Positions 25,490-34,649 of a DNA stretch of 64,000 nucleotides are shown here, piece by piece (the first letter of the stretch is position 1; each line of letters opens with the position of its first letter). This DNA comes from Aliisedimentitalea scapharcae. Its GTDB lineage: Bacteria; Pseudomonadota; Alphaproteobacteria; Rhodobacterales; Rhodobacteraceae. The notes under the pieces were generated by a model, which worked only from the letters and a program-made list of their open reading frames with translations, was not told where the DNA came from and made no database searches. The stretch covers positions 868,001-932,000 of the forward strand of contig NZ_CP123584.1 in NCBI RefSeq assembly GCF_045277565.1. Reading direction: 5' to 3'. The translations under genes and the position numbers were made by a program.

Positions 25490-28480
25490 TCAAAGGAAAA
25501 CGATGTTGGCGGTTTCCAATTCTTGAGCCGTCACGCCCAAAAACAGCACACTGTTTTCGGCATCAAACGTCAGGCGAACGCTCTGGCTTTCTTCAGAGAA
25601 GGAAAGCGAATCCGCCTGAATGCCAATGAAATGGAGGATGTCCTCGGAAACGTCAAAGGCGCGGATTTCGTCGTGTCCATGATTTGCGCTGAACTCAAAA
25701 GTATCAGCCCCTGAATCACCGCAGATAAGGTCGTCTCCGGCCCCGCCGGACAAGACGTCGTCACCGTCACCCCCGGCAAGGGTGTCGTTGCCTGCGCCAC
25801 CTGCCAGGATATCGTTGCCGCTGCGCCCCAACAGCTTGTCCACACCGGCACCGCCGGAGATCTCGTCGTGGCCTGTCCCCCCATCAAGGTGATCGTTGCC
25901 GGCGTTCCCGGCCAAGACGTTGTTGTTGGAATTGCCGGTTATCCGGTTCGCGCCGTCATTCCCAGTTCCATGGAAATCACCTGAGCCAAGCAGAACCAGA
26001 TCTTCGACGTTGGCGGAAAGTGAAAAACTCGCGAATGCATGAACAACGTCGTGGCCTTCGTCGGCGTATTCGATAATCGTGTCCAAGGCGTCGGTCACCT
26101 TGTAGGTGTCGTCACCAAGCCCACCATAAGCTGTATCCGCCCCCGCATTCCCGGAAAGCAGGTCACGGCCATCGCCCCCATACATCACGTCATCGCCATC
26201 ACCGGGGCAAAGGACGTCGTTTCCGTCGCCACCAAATGCGGTATCGTTGCCCTGACCACCGTGCAGTTTGTCATTTCCGGAGCCGCCGTAAAGCATATCC
26301 GCACCGTCGCCACCATGCAGCTTGTCGTGGTCGCCGCCGCCGTACAGGGTATCGTCGCCATCACCGCCTATCATGTTGTCATTGCCTGACAAACCGCGCA
26401 GGAGATTGTCGTTTTGATTGCCGACGATCATATTCCGGGCCGCATTTCCCGTCCCATTTGTTGCGTCTGACCCTTTGGCCAGCCACAGATGCTCCAGCCC
26501 GTCACCCAGGACAAAATCCACTTTGGACTTTACGGTATCGGTTCCGTCTCCCCCCTGTTCCGAGACCTGATCCCCAATGCTATCTACAAAGTAGATGTCA
26601 TTTCCCGTGCCGCCGAACATCCGGTCATGTCCTGCGCCACCGTCCAAAACATCGCGGCCAGCCTCACCATAGATAAGGTCATCTCCTGCCGCTGCGCGAA
26701 TAAAGTCATTCCCTTCACCGCCATAGATGTCATCATTTCCCGATCTGGCAAAGATCTTGTCGTTTCCCCCATACCCAAGGATCACATCATCCAGCCCATC
26801 CGGCCCGTCGATATGGGTGCCGTCAGCATCGACAAACCCCACCATATGGTCATTTCCGGCCGTGCCCTGCACCGGCGACGTTTGTATCGTCAGCGTTGCG
26901 GTATCCGTGATCCCGCTCTGGTTCACGATGCTATACGTCAGTTCGGCTGAAACATCTCTGGGCGTGCTGCCCGGCGTCACCGACACCTGGCCATTGCCGA
27001 GGTATGTCACGACCTCACCGTTCGCCAGAACCACCTCGTCCCCAATCTCGACAACCTGACCATTCAGATGCGTCAATGTCAGGGTCTCACCCTGTGACAC
27101 ATCATCATTGGCCAGCAAATCTATGGTGACGCCATCGCCTTTTGCGGCAAGTTGAACCAGATCGTCTTCGGCAACGGCCACGGACAGGACGGGTGCGCGA
27201 AGCAGCACGGTAGAAGAGCTGTCGATCCCCAGAAATGGGTCGACGCCACGGGTATCCATTGCGCCATCGTTGCTGCTGACGCGCGGCGCGTCAGCAAGCA
27301 GCTGCAAATAAAGACCCCCATCATCGCCGGTGACAACGCGATAGAACCCGCCGGAGGCAGGTGTTGAACTGTCCAGATCGTGATCGGTGTTGTTGGCACC
27401 GATATAGACGTTGCCGTCCCCGTCGACGATTGTGGCACCAAATGCGCCGGTTGGAATACCGGGGCGCATTTCGCCGTCAACAAGTGTGCCCGAAATCGTC
27501 TGTGTCGTAACGGACGGCACGCTGCCCACGGCCACTTCGGTGACATCGATGGCCACCAGCAGGCCGGGTTCCCCAAGAGCCCCGGAATGAGCCACCCCAT
27601 AAAAAGTCTGGGTAGGAGCATGGAATGCCAGGTCGGCCAGACCGCTAGTCGCAAATCCGATTGATGGCAAATCGATCTGCTGATGCGGCAGGGACCCGTC
27701 CGTGTTTGCACCTGAAAGGTCATAGACCACGGCCCGGCTTAGGTTGCCGCTAAAAGTCCAGAGGTTTCCCTGATCATCAAGATCGCCGATATAGGAGCCC
27801 ATGACGTCATCCGAGACCACATAGGTCGCCCCCCTTGCATCAATTGCGACAACGTCGTTTCGCGCAATGGCGGCACCGGCCGCATCAACACCGTTCGATC
27901 TTGCAATCCCGTAAATCAGGTTGTCTTCGGTGGAAAAGCCGATGGCGTTCACATTCACCGCGGCGGGGGTTTCCGCCTGGGTATAACTGTTGGTCTCCAA
28001 ATCGAATTTTACGAGTTGCCCATTCAGGACCTGATACACGAAATTCTGCCCCGGTGCGAAGGCGTCCACTGTCACGTCTGCACCCATGAAAGTCATGACC
28101 ACAGAGTAACTGGGCACCACACCGGATGTGTCGATGGTGTCAGGTCCGCTTTGCGAACTGCTGGAGATATGGAAGGAGAGTTCGGCCGTACCGCCCGTCC
28201 CGGTCAAGTCAAAGACATAGGTCTGGAAAATACCCCCTGTGTGCACAAATTCACCGACGTTCAGGCCACCGAAAAAGACGTCAACGGTAACGCTTTCCAC
28301 GTCTGCCGAAAGGTTGGCCGCCAGATTGAATTCAAGCTCGTATGGAACGCCAGCGACAGTTTCGACTGATGTTGACAATGTGGCGACTCCGTCGTCTCCA
28401 GTTCCGCCAACCCAATGATCTGAAACGGCATACTGGTCAAAGGTCAGCCGCTCTTCCACGTCTTGTAACAAATTATCCAT
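25490..28480 (-). CDS. RTX-type calcium-binding protein with N-terminal propeller-like and Ig-like regions
   Basis: A 996-residue probable type I-secreted protein. Residues 1-130 are a beta-rich module. About 140-430 resembles the DUF6923/propeller type, with repeated segments such as FVYQVLNGQLVKFDLETNSY. About 434-538 is an Ig/cadherin-like domain (AVAEDDLVQLAAKG, LLANDDVS). Residues 539 to about 928 carry many GGxGxDxLx nonapeptides in three blocks. The last 70 residues end in hydrophobic NIVFL as in RTX secretion signals. There is no N-terminal signal peptide, as expected for type I export. No TolC/HlyBD genes are in the window. It sits 146 bp upstream of the polysaccharide operon on the same strand, so a role at the cell surface or in the matrix is plausible. 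Confidence 0.88.
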   Translation of the reverse strand: MDNLLQDVEERLTFDQYAVSDHWVGGTGDDGVATLSTSVETVAGVPYELEFNLAANLSADVESVTVDVFFGGLNVGEFVHTGGIFQTYVFDLTGTGGTAELSFHISSSSQSGPDTIDTSGVVPSYSVVMTFMGADVTVDAFAPGQNFVYQVLNGQLVKFDLETNSYTQAETPAAVNVNAIGFSTEDNLIYGIARSNGVDAAGAAIARNDVVAIDARGATYVVSDDVMGSYIGDLDDQGNLWTFSGNLSRAVVYDLSGANTDGSLPHQQIDLPSIGFATSGLADLAFHAPTQTFYGVAHSGALGEPGLLVAIDVTEVAVGSVPSVTTQTISGTLVDGEMRPGIPTGAFGATIVDGDGNVYIGANNTDHDLDSSTPASGGFYRVVTGDDGGLYLQLLADAPRVSSNDGAMDTRGVDPFLGIDSSSTVLLRAPVLSVAVAEDDLVQLAAKGDGVTIDLLANDDVSQGETLTLTHLNGQVVEIGDEVVLANGEVVTYLGNGQVSVTPGSTPRDVSAELTYSIVNQSGITDTATLTIQTSPVQGTAGNDHMVGFVDADGTHIDGPDGLDDVILGYGGNDKIFARSGNDDIYGGEGNDFIRAAAGDDLIYGEAGRDVLDGGAGHDRMFGGTGNDIYFVDSIGDQVSEQGGDGTDTVKSKVDFVLGDGLEHLWLAKGSDATNGTGNAARNMIVGNQNDNLLRGLSGNDNMIGGDGDDTLYGGGDHDKLHGGDGADMLYGGSGNDKLHGGQGNDTAFGGDGNDVLCPGDGDDVMYGGDGRDLLSGNAGADTAYGGLGDDTYKVTDALDTIIEYADEGHDVVHAFASFSLSANVEDLVLLGSGDFHGTGNDGANRITGNSNNNVLAGNAGNDHLDGGTGHDEISGGAGVDKLLGRSGNDILAGGAGNDTLAGGDGDDVLSGGAGDDLICGDSGADTFEFSANHGHDEIRAFDVSEDILHFIGIQADSLSFSEESQSVRLTFDAENSVLFLGVTAQELETANIVFL

Positions 28481-28917
28481 CGTCGAACGCTTTCTCTAAT
28501 ACGGTACATACGCTGTGGTCGGGCGAATAGGACATCGCCCCTCACACATCCAAGCCGCCTTAGGCTGCCCGCATTACGAACAGCGCGCACCGGCGCAAAC
28601 GGTCCATGGCTGGTAAATTTGGACTCTCGGTGCTTTCAAATTTGAAGCGGGATGCGCCTTTTGATTAGGAAGGACGATCTTTGGAAGCTCTTGTTTTCAA
28701 TCAGTCGAGTATTTTCTTACTGAAAGTGAACCAGTCTACGTGCGCCGATGCAGTAGCGAAACGCTATGCTAATTGGTCGATTCCAGGACGATCGAGCTAT
28801 GCAAGGTTTCAATTCTGAGACGAACACTCTTCAAAGTGGCGACCGCTGCCCAAAGCACGACAGCGCAACTTTTAAAAATCCACTCGGCTGCAGATATTGC
28901 CCATGAGATCCCGCGCC

Positions 28918-29025
28918 GTCATTTCGTCTGGGAGGGGGCCACCTTCAGATCCGAGTAGACAGGAACAAGGCGCTGAATTGCGTGCACGATTTTGAAGGTG
29001 AGCGGTGAGCCGTCATTCACCGCTA
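28918..29025. repeat. Dispersed intergenic repeat, copy 2
   Basis: Counterpart of 2438-2545 in the same orientation. The strongest block is GCGCTGAATTGCGTGCACGA with the following TTTTGA, identical to copy 1 except one base. Similarity probably reaches further upstream (GCTGCAGATATTG... GATGAGATCC-like on both), but more weakly. Confidence 0.65.
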
Positions 29026-29134
29026 CCGCGAAGAGGGTTTGCTCCCGAAGTTGGTGCGAATGGGTTCTGTCATCTGAGTTTCATCTGGCTGACATCTTGC
29101 GTTTACCATGAGTCAATAGTGGGGCCGAGACGAG

Positions 29135-29146
29135 TGGATCGATCCA
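29135..29146. promoter_or_regulatory. Palindrome upstream of ABC operon, possible operator
   Basis: TGGATCGATCCA is a perfect 12-bp palindrome, with two further matching bases each side after one mismatch. It ends 39 bases before the ATG of the substrate-binding protein. It could be a repressor site for the six-gene operon; no dedicated regulator gene is adjacent. Confidence 0.4.
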
Positions 29147-29185
29147 TTCGGAACTTCTCTCAGACTTTCACCTGAAGGTATCAAA

Positions 29186-30682
29186 ATGAAAAAGTCTCTC
29201 CTGCTTTCGGCAGCCGTTGCACTGTTGGGTTCTGCAGCCTCCGCCGAAACGCTGCGTATTCCACATGAATTGGGGTATGGCGGATCTGAGTCGATCGACC
29301 CGATTTCGCCTCAGCGTTTTTACGAGGCTATCCAGAACGTATATTCGCGTTTGGTACGTCAGGGCGATGATGGTCACCCTTCTGCCGATCTGGCGCTGAG
29401 CTGGGAGCCAACACCAGACGCCAAAGAGTGGACCTTTAAACTGCGCCCCGATGTGACGTTCCATAATGGCAACGCTTTTACAGCCGAAGACGTGGCATTT
29501 TCTCTGATGCGCACCCAGTCTGAGACGATCGACAGCCCCACCAAAGGCGTGATGGAGGTCATCGACCACGTTGAGGTCATCGACGCGCTGACCGCCAAAG
29601 TGGTTCTGAAACAAACCCACGCCGATTTCCCGCTGTTGGTCATGGATTACCGGATCAAGATGCTGGACGCCGAGACCTGTGGCAATGATCTGGATGCATT
29701 GTGCGAAAGCGGTATCGGCACTGGTCCCTATGCGATGGTGAGCTATGATCCGCTGGGCACAACGACGCTGAAGCGTTTTGACAACTACTATGGCGGCACT
29801 GTTGGTACCGAGAACATGGAACTGATCGCGATTGCAGATCAGGATGCCCGTGTTGCGGCGCTGCAAGCGGGGCAGATTGACTTTATCTACGCATTGTCGG
29901 CCGAACAGGTTCCGCTGTTTGCAAACAACCCGAATTTCACGGTTCAATCTGTTCCGACCGGCCGTTGGGTTGGGCTGGTGATGAACACCCAAGAAGCGCC
30001 GTTCGACGATCCACGTGTCCGCAAGGCGATTCGCATGACCGCTGATCGCGATGCTTTGGGCAAACTGGTTTATGGCAAGGGTGGCTATATCACATCTTGT
30101 GACCATCCTGTCTGGTCTGGCGACCAGTACCGCGCCGAAATCGAATGCGCCCGCGACATCGAAGGCGCCAAAGCGTTGCTGGCCGAAGCCGGGTATGCCG
30201 ATGGTCTGACCGTTGAGCTGTTCGTGTCGGATATTTCCGAAGGGGCCGTGAAGATGGCCGAGGTTTTGCAAAACCAGGCCAAAGACGCCGGTATCATCAT
30301 CGAACTGGTCCCCGCTCCGTCAGATGGATACTGGGGCGATGTCTGGATGAAAGAGCCATTCTTTGCCACAGGCTGGTCCCAGCGCCCAACCGATCAGATC
30401 CTCAATGAGGCCTATCGGTCAACCGCAACCTGGAACGAGACCGGGTGGAACAGTGCCGAGTTTGACGCCAAGCTGGACGCCGCGCGCGGCGAGCTGGATT
30501 TTGACAAGCGCAAGGCGCTGTATGGTGAGCTGCAGAACGAACTGTGGGAAACCGGCGGATCCTTCATCCCTGTCCACTTGAACACTGTGCGGGCCTTTAG
30601 TGCCAAACTGTCGGGCATCCAGCCGGTCGAAGACTTCTCGATCCGGTACGAAGACGTTGTGAAATCGGCGTCCGGTTCCTGA
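29186..30682 (+). CDS. ABC transporter substrate-binding protein (peptide/nickel SBP family 5)
   Basis: 498 residues with a clear signal peptide (MKKSLLLSAAVALLGSAASA-ET). It has SBP_bac_5 features: LRPDVTFHNGNAFTAEDVAFSL near 90-110, GIGTGPYAMVSYD, DARVAALQAGQIDFIY, WVGLVMNTQEAPFDDPRVRKA and the C-terminal YGELQNELWETGGSFIPVH. It is a periplasmic receptor for peptides or for other organic solutes. Its operon partners include a phosphodiesterase and a HAD phosphatase, which suggests a phosphorylated ligand. ATG 29186 follows CTGAAGGTATC. Confidence 0.92.
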   Translation: MKKSLLLSAAVALLGSAASAETLRIPHELGYGGSESIDPISPQRFYEAIQNVYSRLVRQGDDGHPSADLALSWEPTPDAKEWTFKLRPDVTFHNGNAFTAEDVAFSLMRTQSETIDSPTKGVMEVIDHVEVIDALTAKVVLKQTHADFPLLVMDYRIKMLDAETCGNDLDALCESGIGTGPYAMVSYDPLGTTTLKRFDNYYGGTVGTENMELIAIADQDARVAALQAGQIDFIYALSAEQVPLFANNPNFTVQSVPTGRWVGLVMNTQEAPFDDPRVRKAIRMTADRDALGKLVYGKGGYITSCDHPVWSGDQYRAEIECARDIEGAKALLAEAGYADGLTVELFVSDISEGAVKMAEVLQNQAKDAGIIIELVPAPSDGYWGDVWMKEPFFATGWSQRPTDQILNEAYRSTATWNETGWNSAEFDAKLDAARGELDFDKRKALYGELQNELWETGGSFIPVHLNTVRAFSAKLSGIQPVEDFSIRYEDVVKSASGS

Positions 30683-30713
30683 TCGGGATCAGCATTTCCG
30701 ACATACTTCCCTG

Positions 30714-30743
30714 CGTGGCCTGCTTTGCAAAAAACAGGCCACG
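30714..30743 (+). terminator. Stem-loop between substrate-binding and permease genes (partial attenuator)
   Basis: CGTGGCCTG (30714-30722) pairs perfectly with CAGGCCACG (30735-30743) around a 12-base A-rich loop. There is no strong T run, so it is more likely an mRNA-stabilising or attenuating hairpin that favours excess binding protein than a full terminator. Confidence 0.55.
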
Positions 30744-30776
30744 TTGGCTTTTCAATATCCTGAACAGGGCCTGCTC

Positions 30777-31727
30777 ATGCCAACCCTCATTCTGCGCCGC
30801 TTTGGTTTTGCGGCGTTCACCGTTGCATTTGTCTCGATCATCATGTTTCTCGCCGTCGAGGCGCTGCCCGGCAACGTGTGTACCTCTTTCCTGCAACGGT
30901 TCGCACAGGGCCCCCGGTTAGAGCGCTGTATTGAACAACAGGGCCTGAACCGCCCGGCTGTGGTGCGCTATGGCGAATGGGTGGCAGGGGCCGCACAGGG
31001 GGATTTCGGCTATTCCCTGAAGAAACGCAAACCCATCAACGAGCTGATCTGGGAGCGGTTCCGCAATACAGCCTTGTTGGGCGGATTTGCCGCGCTGCTG
31101 GCGATTCCGCTGGCGATCATATTGGGGATTGCTGCAGGGGTCCGACGCGATAGACCGCTGGATCTATCGTTGTCTGGGGCTGCAATGCTGGCAATGACAG
31201 TTCCCGAATTCGTGACCGCGACCGCTCTGATCTATGTTTTTGCCATCACGCTACAATGGTTTCCGGCTGTAACCATCATCTCGCCCGGGGCGGGTTTGAT
31301 GCAGATGCTGCCCAATATCGTGCTGCCCGTGATCGTTCTGAGCGCGGTTTTGATCGCCCATATCATGCGGATGATGCGGGCCAGCGTGATTGATGTGATG
31401 ACCAGCGACTACGTGCAGATGGCGCGTTTGAAAGGGGTGCCTGAACGCCAAATCATCTGGAAACACGTTGTCCCGAACGCGATGATCCCGGCCCTAAATG
31501 TGATTGCTCTGACCATCGCCTGGTTGTTGGTCGGAGTCGTGGTGGTCGAAAAAGTCTTTAATTACCCCGGCCTTGGTACCTTGATGATCCAGGCCATTTT
31601 CGACCGCGATTTGCCAATGGTGCAGGCCATCGCACTGATTTTTTCGGTTATTTACGTGGGTGTGAACCTGCTGGCTGATCTTGCCGCGGTGGCCTTGGAT
31701 CCCCGTTTGCGCCGCAAAGGACATTGA
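30777..31727 (+). CDS. ABC transporter permease (DppB-type)
   Basis: 316 residues with six membrane helices. It has the binding-protein-dependent transport inner-membrane domain: RFGFAAFTVAFVSIIMF at the N-terminus, GDFGYSLKKRKPINELIWER, LLGGFAALLAIPLAIILG, the EAA-loop region DYVQMARLKGVPERQIIWKH, and FNYPGLGTLMIQAIFDRDLP. It forms the channel with the next gene product. The ATG at 30777 is taken as start; an in-frame TTG at 30744 lies inside the stem-loop. Confidence 0.9.
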   Translation: MPTLILRRFGFAAFTVAFVSIIMFLAVEALPGNVCTSFLQRFAQGPRLERCIEQQGLNRPAVVRYGEWVAGAAQGDFGYSLKKRKPINELIWERFRNTALLGGFAALLAIPLAIILGIAAGVRRDRPLDLSLSGAAMLAMTVPEFVTATALIYVFAITLQWFPAVTIISPGAGLMQMLPNIVLPVIVLSAVLIAHIMRMMRASVIDVMTSDYVQMARLKGVPERQIIWKHVVPNAMIPALNVIALTIAWLLVGVVVVEKVFNYPGLGTLMIQAIFDRDLPMVQAIALIFSVIYVGVNLLADLAAVALDPRLRRKGH

Positions 31728-31728
31728 T

Positions 31729-32571
31729 ATGCTGAGCCTCATTCAAAACGTGGCCGCGCGCCCGTCGGGGGCCATTGGCCTGATCCTGACCCTGTTTCAT
31801 GTGGGTATGGCGCTGTTGGCACCTGTTCTGGCCCCGTATGGTCCCACCATGCAGGATGCGGATGCAATTCTGTTGGCCCCTTCAACGGCCCATTGGATGG
31901 GCACCGATACGCTGGGCCGGGATGTGTTTTCCCGTGTGATCTATGGTGGGCGACTCGCGATTTCCGTGACCTTTGCGGCGGCTGTCATTGCAACGCTCTG
32001 GGGCGGGTTCGCCGGTATCTTTTTTGGCACCGTTGGCGGGCGCGTAGATGAATACTCGATGCGGATTGTCGATGCATTTTTGTCGATGCCATGGCTGCTG
32101 TTTTTGTTGCTGATCATCTCGATTGGTGGCGCAGGGCCGGTGACCATCATCCCGACACTGGGGTTCTTCTATGGCGTTGCGGTTTTGCGCGTGGTGCGCG
32201 GGGCGGCGATGCAAGTGGCGGCGCGGGATTTTGTCACCGCGGCCAAGGCGCGGGGCGAAAAACTGTGGCCCATTATCACCCGCGAGATGTTCCCGAACTT
32301 GTCCGACATCCTGCTGGTCGAGGGAGCAATGCGGTGGAGCTGGATGTTGCTGGCGTTCTCGTCCCTGTCGTTTCTGGGATTTGGCGCCACGCCGCCCACG
32401 CCTGATTGGGGGCTGATGGTTGCACAGGAACGCGGACTTTTGTCGACGGCTCCGTGGGGGGTGTTCTGGCCCTGCCTGGCCCTGTCGTCGTTGATAATCG
32501 GGATCAATCTGCTGGCTGATGCTGTTGGCAAGGCGCTGGGCCTTGACCGTGCAACCGCCAATGCTGTGTGA
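31729..32571 (+). CDS. ABC transporter permease (DppC-type)
   Basis: 280 residues. It has the DppC N-terminal helix (GAIGLILTLFHVGMALLAPVLAP), the GTDTLGRDVFSRVIYGGRLA motif, GGRVDEYSMRIVDAFLSMPW, an EAA loop (DFVTAAKARGEKLWPIITRE), and FLGFGATPPTPDWGLMVAQE. It partners the DppB-type permease two bases upstream. ATG 31729 follows AAAGGACATTGAT; the longer frame overlaps the previous gene. Confidence 0.9.
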   Translation: MLSLIQNVAARPSGAIGLILTLFHVGMALLAPVLAPYGPTMQDADAILLAPSTAHWMGTDTLGRDVFSRVIYGGRLAISVTFAAAVIATLWGGFAGIFFGTVGGRVDEYSMRIVDAFLSMPWLLFLLLIISIGGAGPVTIIPTLGFFYGVAVLRVVRGAAMQVAARDFVTAAKARGEKLWPIITREMFPNLSDILLVEGAMRWSWMLLAFSSLSFLGFGATPPTPDWGLMVAQERGLLSTAPWGVFWPCLALSSLIIGINLLADAVGKALGLDRATANAV

Positions 32572-32581
32572 GGGATGTGAT

Positions 32582-34633
32582 ATGACAAAATCATTGATCC
32601 AAATCGAGGATCTGTCGCTGGGGTTCGTTGCCAAAGGCGGTCGCGAAGCCCCCATTCTACGCGGTGTGTCGCTGGAACTGGCAGCTGGGGAAACCCTTGG
32701 GATTGTGGGGGAAAGCGGATCGGGGAAGTCGACTGTGGCGCTGGCGATGATGGGGTATCTGAAACCCGGCCTGTCCGTGTTTCGCGGTCGTGCCGTGTTT
32801 GACGGCCATGATATGTTTGCCCTGCCAGAAAAAGAGCGTGCCAAATTGCGCGGCGGAGCGATCGCGTTGATCCCACAAAACGCAGGACAGGCGCTGACGC
32901 CAACGCTGAAGATTGGTCAGCAAATTGACGAGGCCCTGAGGCTGCATTCCGATCTGGACGCAACGGGACGCGCAGACCGCGTGGTTGAATTGCTGGCCCG
33001 TGTGCGCCTGCCCAGCCCCGCAGATATGGCGCGGCGGTACCCGCACGAATTGTCCGGTGGGCAACAACAGCGCGCGGCCGTTGCCATGGCGCTGGCGGGC
33101 AATGCCAAGGCGTTGTTGCTGGACGAGCCGACCACGGGATTGGACGTGACAACCCAGGCGCATATCCTCGAATTTCTACGCACATTGGCCCAAGAGATGG
33201 GCGTGGCGATGATTTACGTCAGTCACGACATGGGCGTGATTGCCCGCGTCGCGGATCGTGTCGCGGTGATGTATGCGGGGCAATTGGCTGAAGAAGGGCC
33301 CACGCGTGATGTTTTGCGCGCGCCAAAGCATCCTTACACGCGCGGTCTGCTGGCCTCGATCCCCCGATTGGGTGATCCCGGAATTCCTGCCTCAATGCCG
33401 GGCACACCGCCTGCAGTTGGATCCGCATTGACGCAATGTGCCTTTGCAGACCGCTGTGCGTTGGTGCGTGATGATTGCCGGCAACGCGTGCCGGATCTGC
33501 AAAAGATGGGGTCGTCTCAGGCCCGCTGTCTGCATTCCGACAAACCAGATTGGCCACGTCCGCAGACCCACCGGGAACCAGATGTGCAAGACGCGTCAGC
33601 GTTGCAGCTTCGGGATGTAGCGATCAGCTACAGCAAGCCAGGTCTGCTGGATCGGGTATTCAAACGCCCACATAAAACGCCGACCGTCGAGCGCGTGGAT
33701 TTTGTCCTCAAAAAGGGCGAAACCCTTGGGTTAGTTGGTGAAAGTGGTTCTGGTAAATCCACCATCCTGCGCGCAATCGCCGGTCTGGTCGGGACCCAGG
33801 CGGGATCGGTGACGCTGGGCGATGACCAGGATCTGACGTCATCAGTCTCCAAAAGAGATCGCGAAACTCTGCGGCGGGTTCAGATGATTTTCCAGAACGC
33901 GGATGCATCCTTGAACCCACGCCAGACCATTGGGGAAATCCTTGGGGCGCCGTTGCGGTTGTACCACGGCGTAAAAGGGTCAGAGGCGCAGGCACGGACC
34001 AAATCGCTTCTGGAAGCCGTACGCCTGCCGGCACGGTATATATCACGGTTTCCCGGACAATTGTCCGGGGGCGAAAAACAGCGTGTTGGTGTGGCCCGGG
34101 CCTTTGCTGCCAATCCAGAGGTAACCCTGTGTGACGAAGTGACCTCGGCTCTGGATGTGTCGGTACAGGCTGCTGCATTGGCGCTGTTGACCCGATTGCA
34201 AAAAGAAAACGGATCCTCCTACATTTTTGTCAGCCATGATCTGGCGGTGGTGCGGGCCGTGTCGGATCGGGTGGCTGTGCTGTATCAGGGACGGATCTGT
34301 GAAATTGGCCCCGCTGCCGACGTCTATGCTCCCCCCTACCATCCCTATACGCAAACGCTGATGGGCGCTGTGCTAGAGCCCGATCCAGATGCAGCGCCTG
34401 CGTTGCTGGCAGATGACGTGACTGAAAAATCTCCTCCGGCGACGGGTTGCCCGTTCAAACGGCGGTGTCCACGCCATGTTGGATCAATCTGTGACACCAC
34501 CGTGCCGCCCCGGCGCGAGATGACGGCTGGGCATGTGATCCACTGCCATTTGGAAACACGAGACCTGATGCCTCAACCCGATGTGCCAGACCGCACACAT
34601 GTTTTGGCGCAGCCCGAGCCGGTATGCGGATAG
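32582..34633 (+). CDS. ABC transporter, two fused ATPase domains (DppDF-type)
   Basis: 683 residues with two complete nucleotide-binding domains. Domain 1 has Walker A GESGSGKSTVALAM near 45, signature LSGGQQQR, Walker B LLLDEPTTGLD, plus the oligopeptide-type C-terminal extension with its Cys cluster. Domain 2 has GESGSGKSTILRAI near 388, LSGGEKQRVGVARAF and VTLCDEVTSALD, with a second Cys-containing extension (CPFKRRCPRHVGSICD). The single gene supplies both ATPases of the importer. Note TLCDEV in place of the usual LLDEP in Walker B of domain 2. ATG 32582 follows a GTGAGGGATGTGAT stretch. Confidence 0.92.
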   Translation: MTKSLIQIEDLSLGFVAKGGREAPILRGVSLELAAGETLGIVGESGSGKSTVALAMMGYLKPGLSVFRGRAVFDGHDMFALPEKERAKLRGGAIALIPQNAGQALTPTLKIGQQIDEALRLHSDLDATGRADRVVELLARVRLPSPADMARRYPHELSGGQQQRAAVAMALAGNAKALLLDEPTTGLDVTTQAHILEFLRTLAQEMGVAMIYVSHDMGVIARVADRVAVMYAGQLAEEGPTRDVLRAPKHPYTRGLLASIPRLGDPGIPASMPGTPPAVGSALTQCAFADRCALVRDDCRQRVPDLQKMGSSQARCLHSDKPDWPRPQTHREPDVQDASALQLRDVAISYSKPGLLDRVFKRPHKTPTVERVDFVLKKGETLGLVGESGSGKSTILRAIAGLVGTQAGSVTLGDDQDLTSSVSKRDRETLRRVQMIFQNADASLNPRQTIGEILGAPLRLYHGVKGSEAQARTKSLLEAVRLPARYISRFPGQLSGGEKQRVGVARAFAANPEVTLCDEVTSALDVSVQAAALALLTRLQKENGSSYIFVSHDLAVVRAVSDRVAVLYQGRICEIGPAADVYAPPYHPYTQTLMGAVLEPDPDAAPALLADDVTEKSPPATGCPFKRRCPRHVGSICDTTVPPRREMTAGHVIHCHLETRDLMPQPDVPDRTHVLAQPEPVCG

Positions 34634-34649
34634 CGTAAGAAGAAGATTG

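Larger units (their letters stand above)
28481..29185. other. 705-bp gene gap holding the second dispersed repeat copy and a short palindrome
   Basis: Between the start of the RTX gene and the ABC substrate-binding gene. No frame here shows coding character or a domain. It contains the relative of the 2.4-kb repeat (28918-29025) and a palindrome at 29135-29146. The section 28600-28880 is AT-richer than the surroundings. Confidence 0.5.

Noticed and set aside
25700..26750. Dense short repeats that might suggest a CRISPR or tandem DNA array
   Set aside because: They encode the RTX nonapeptides and vary at the DNA level; there are no constant repeats with unique spacers.
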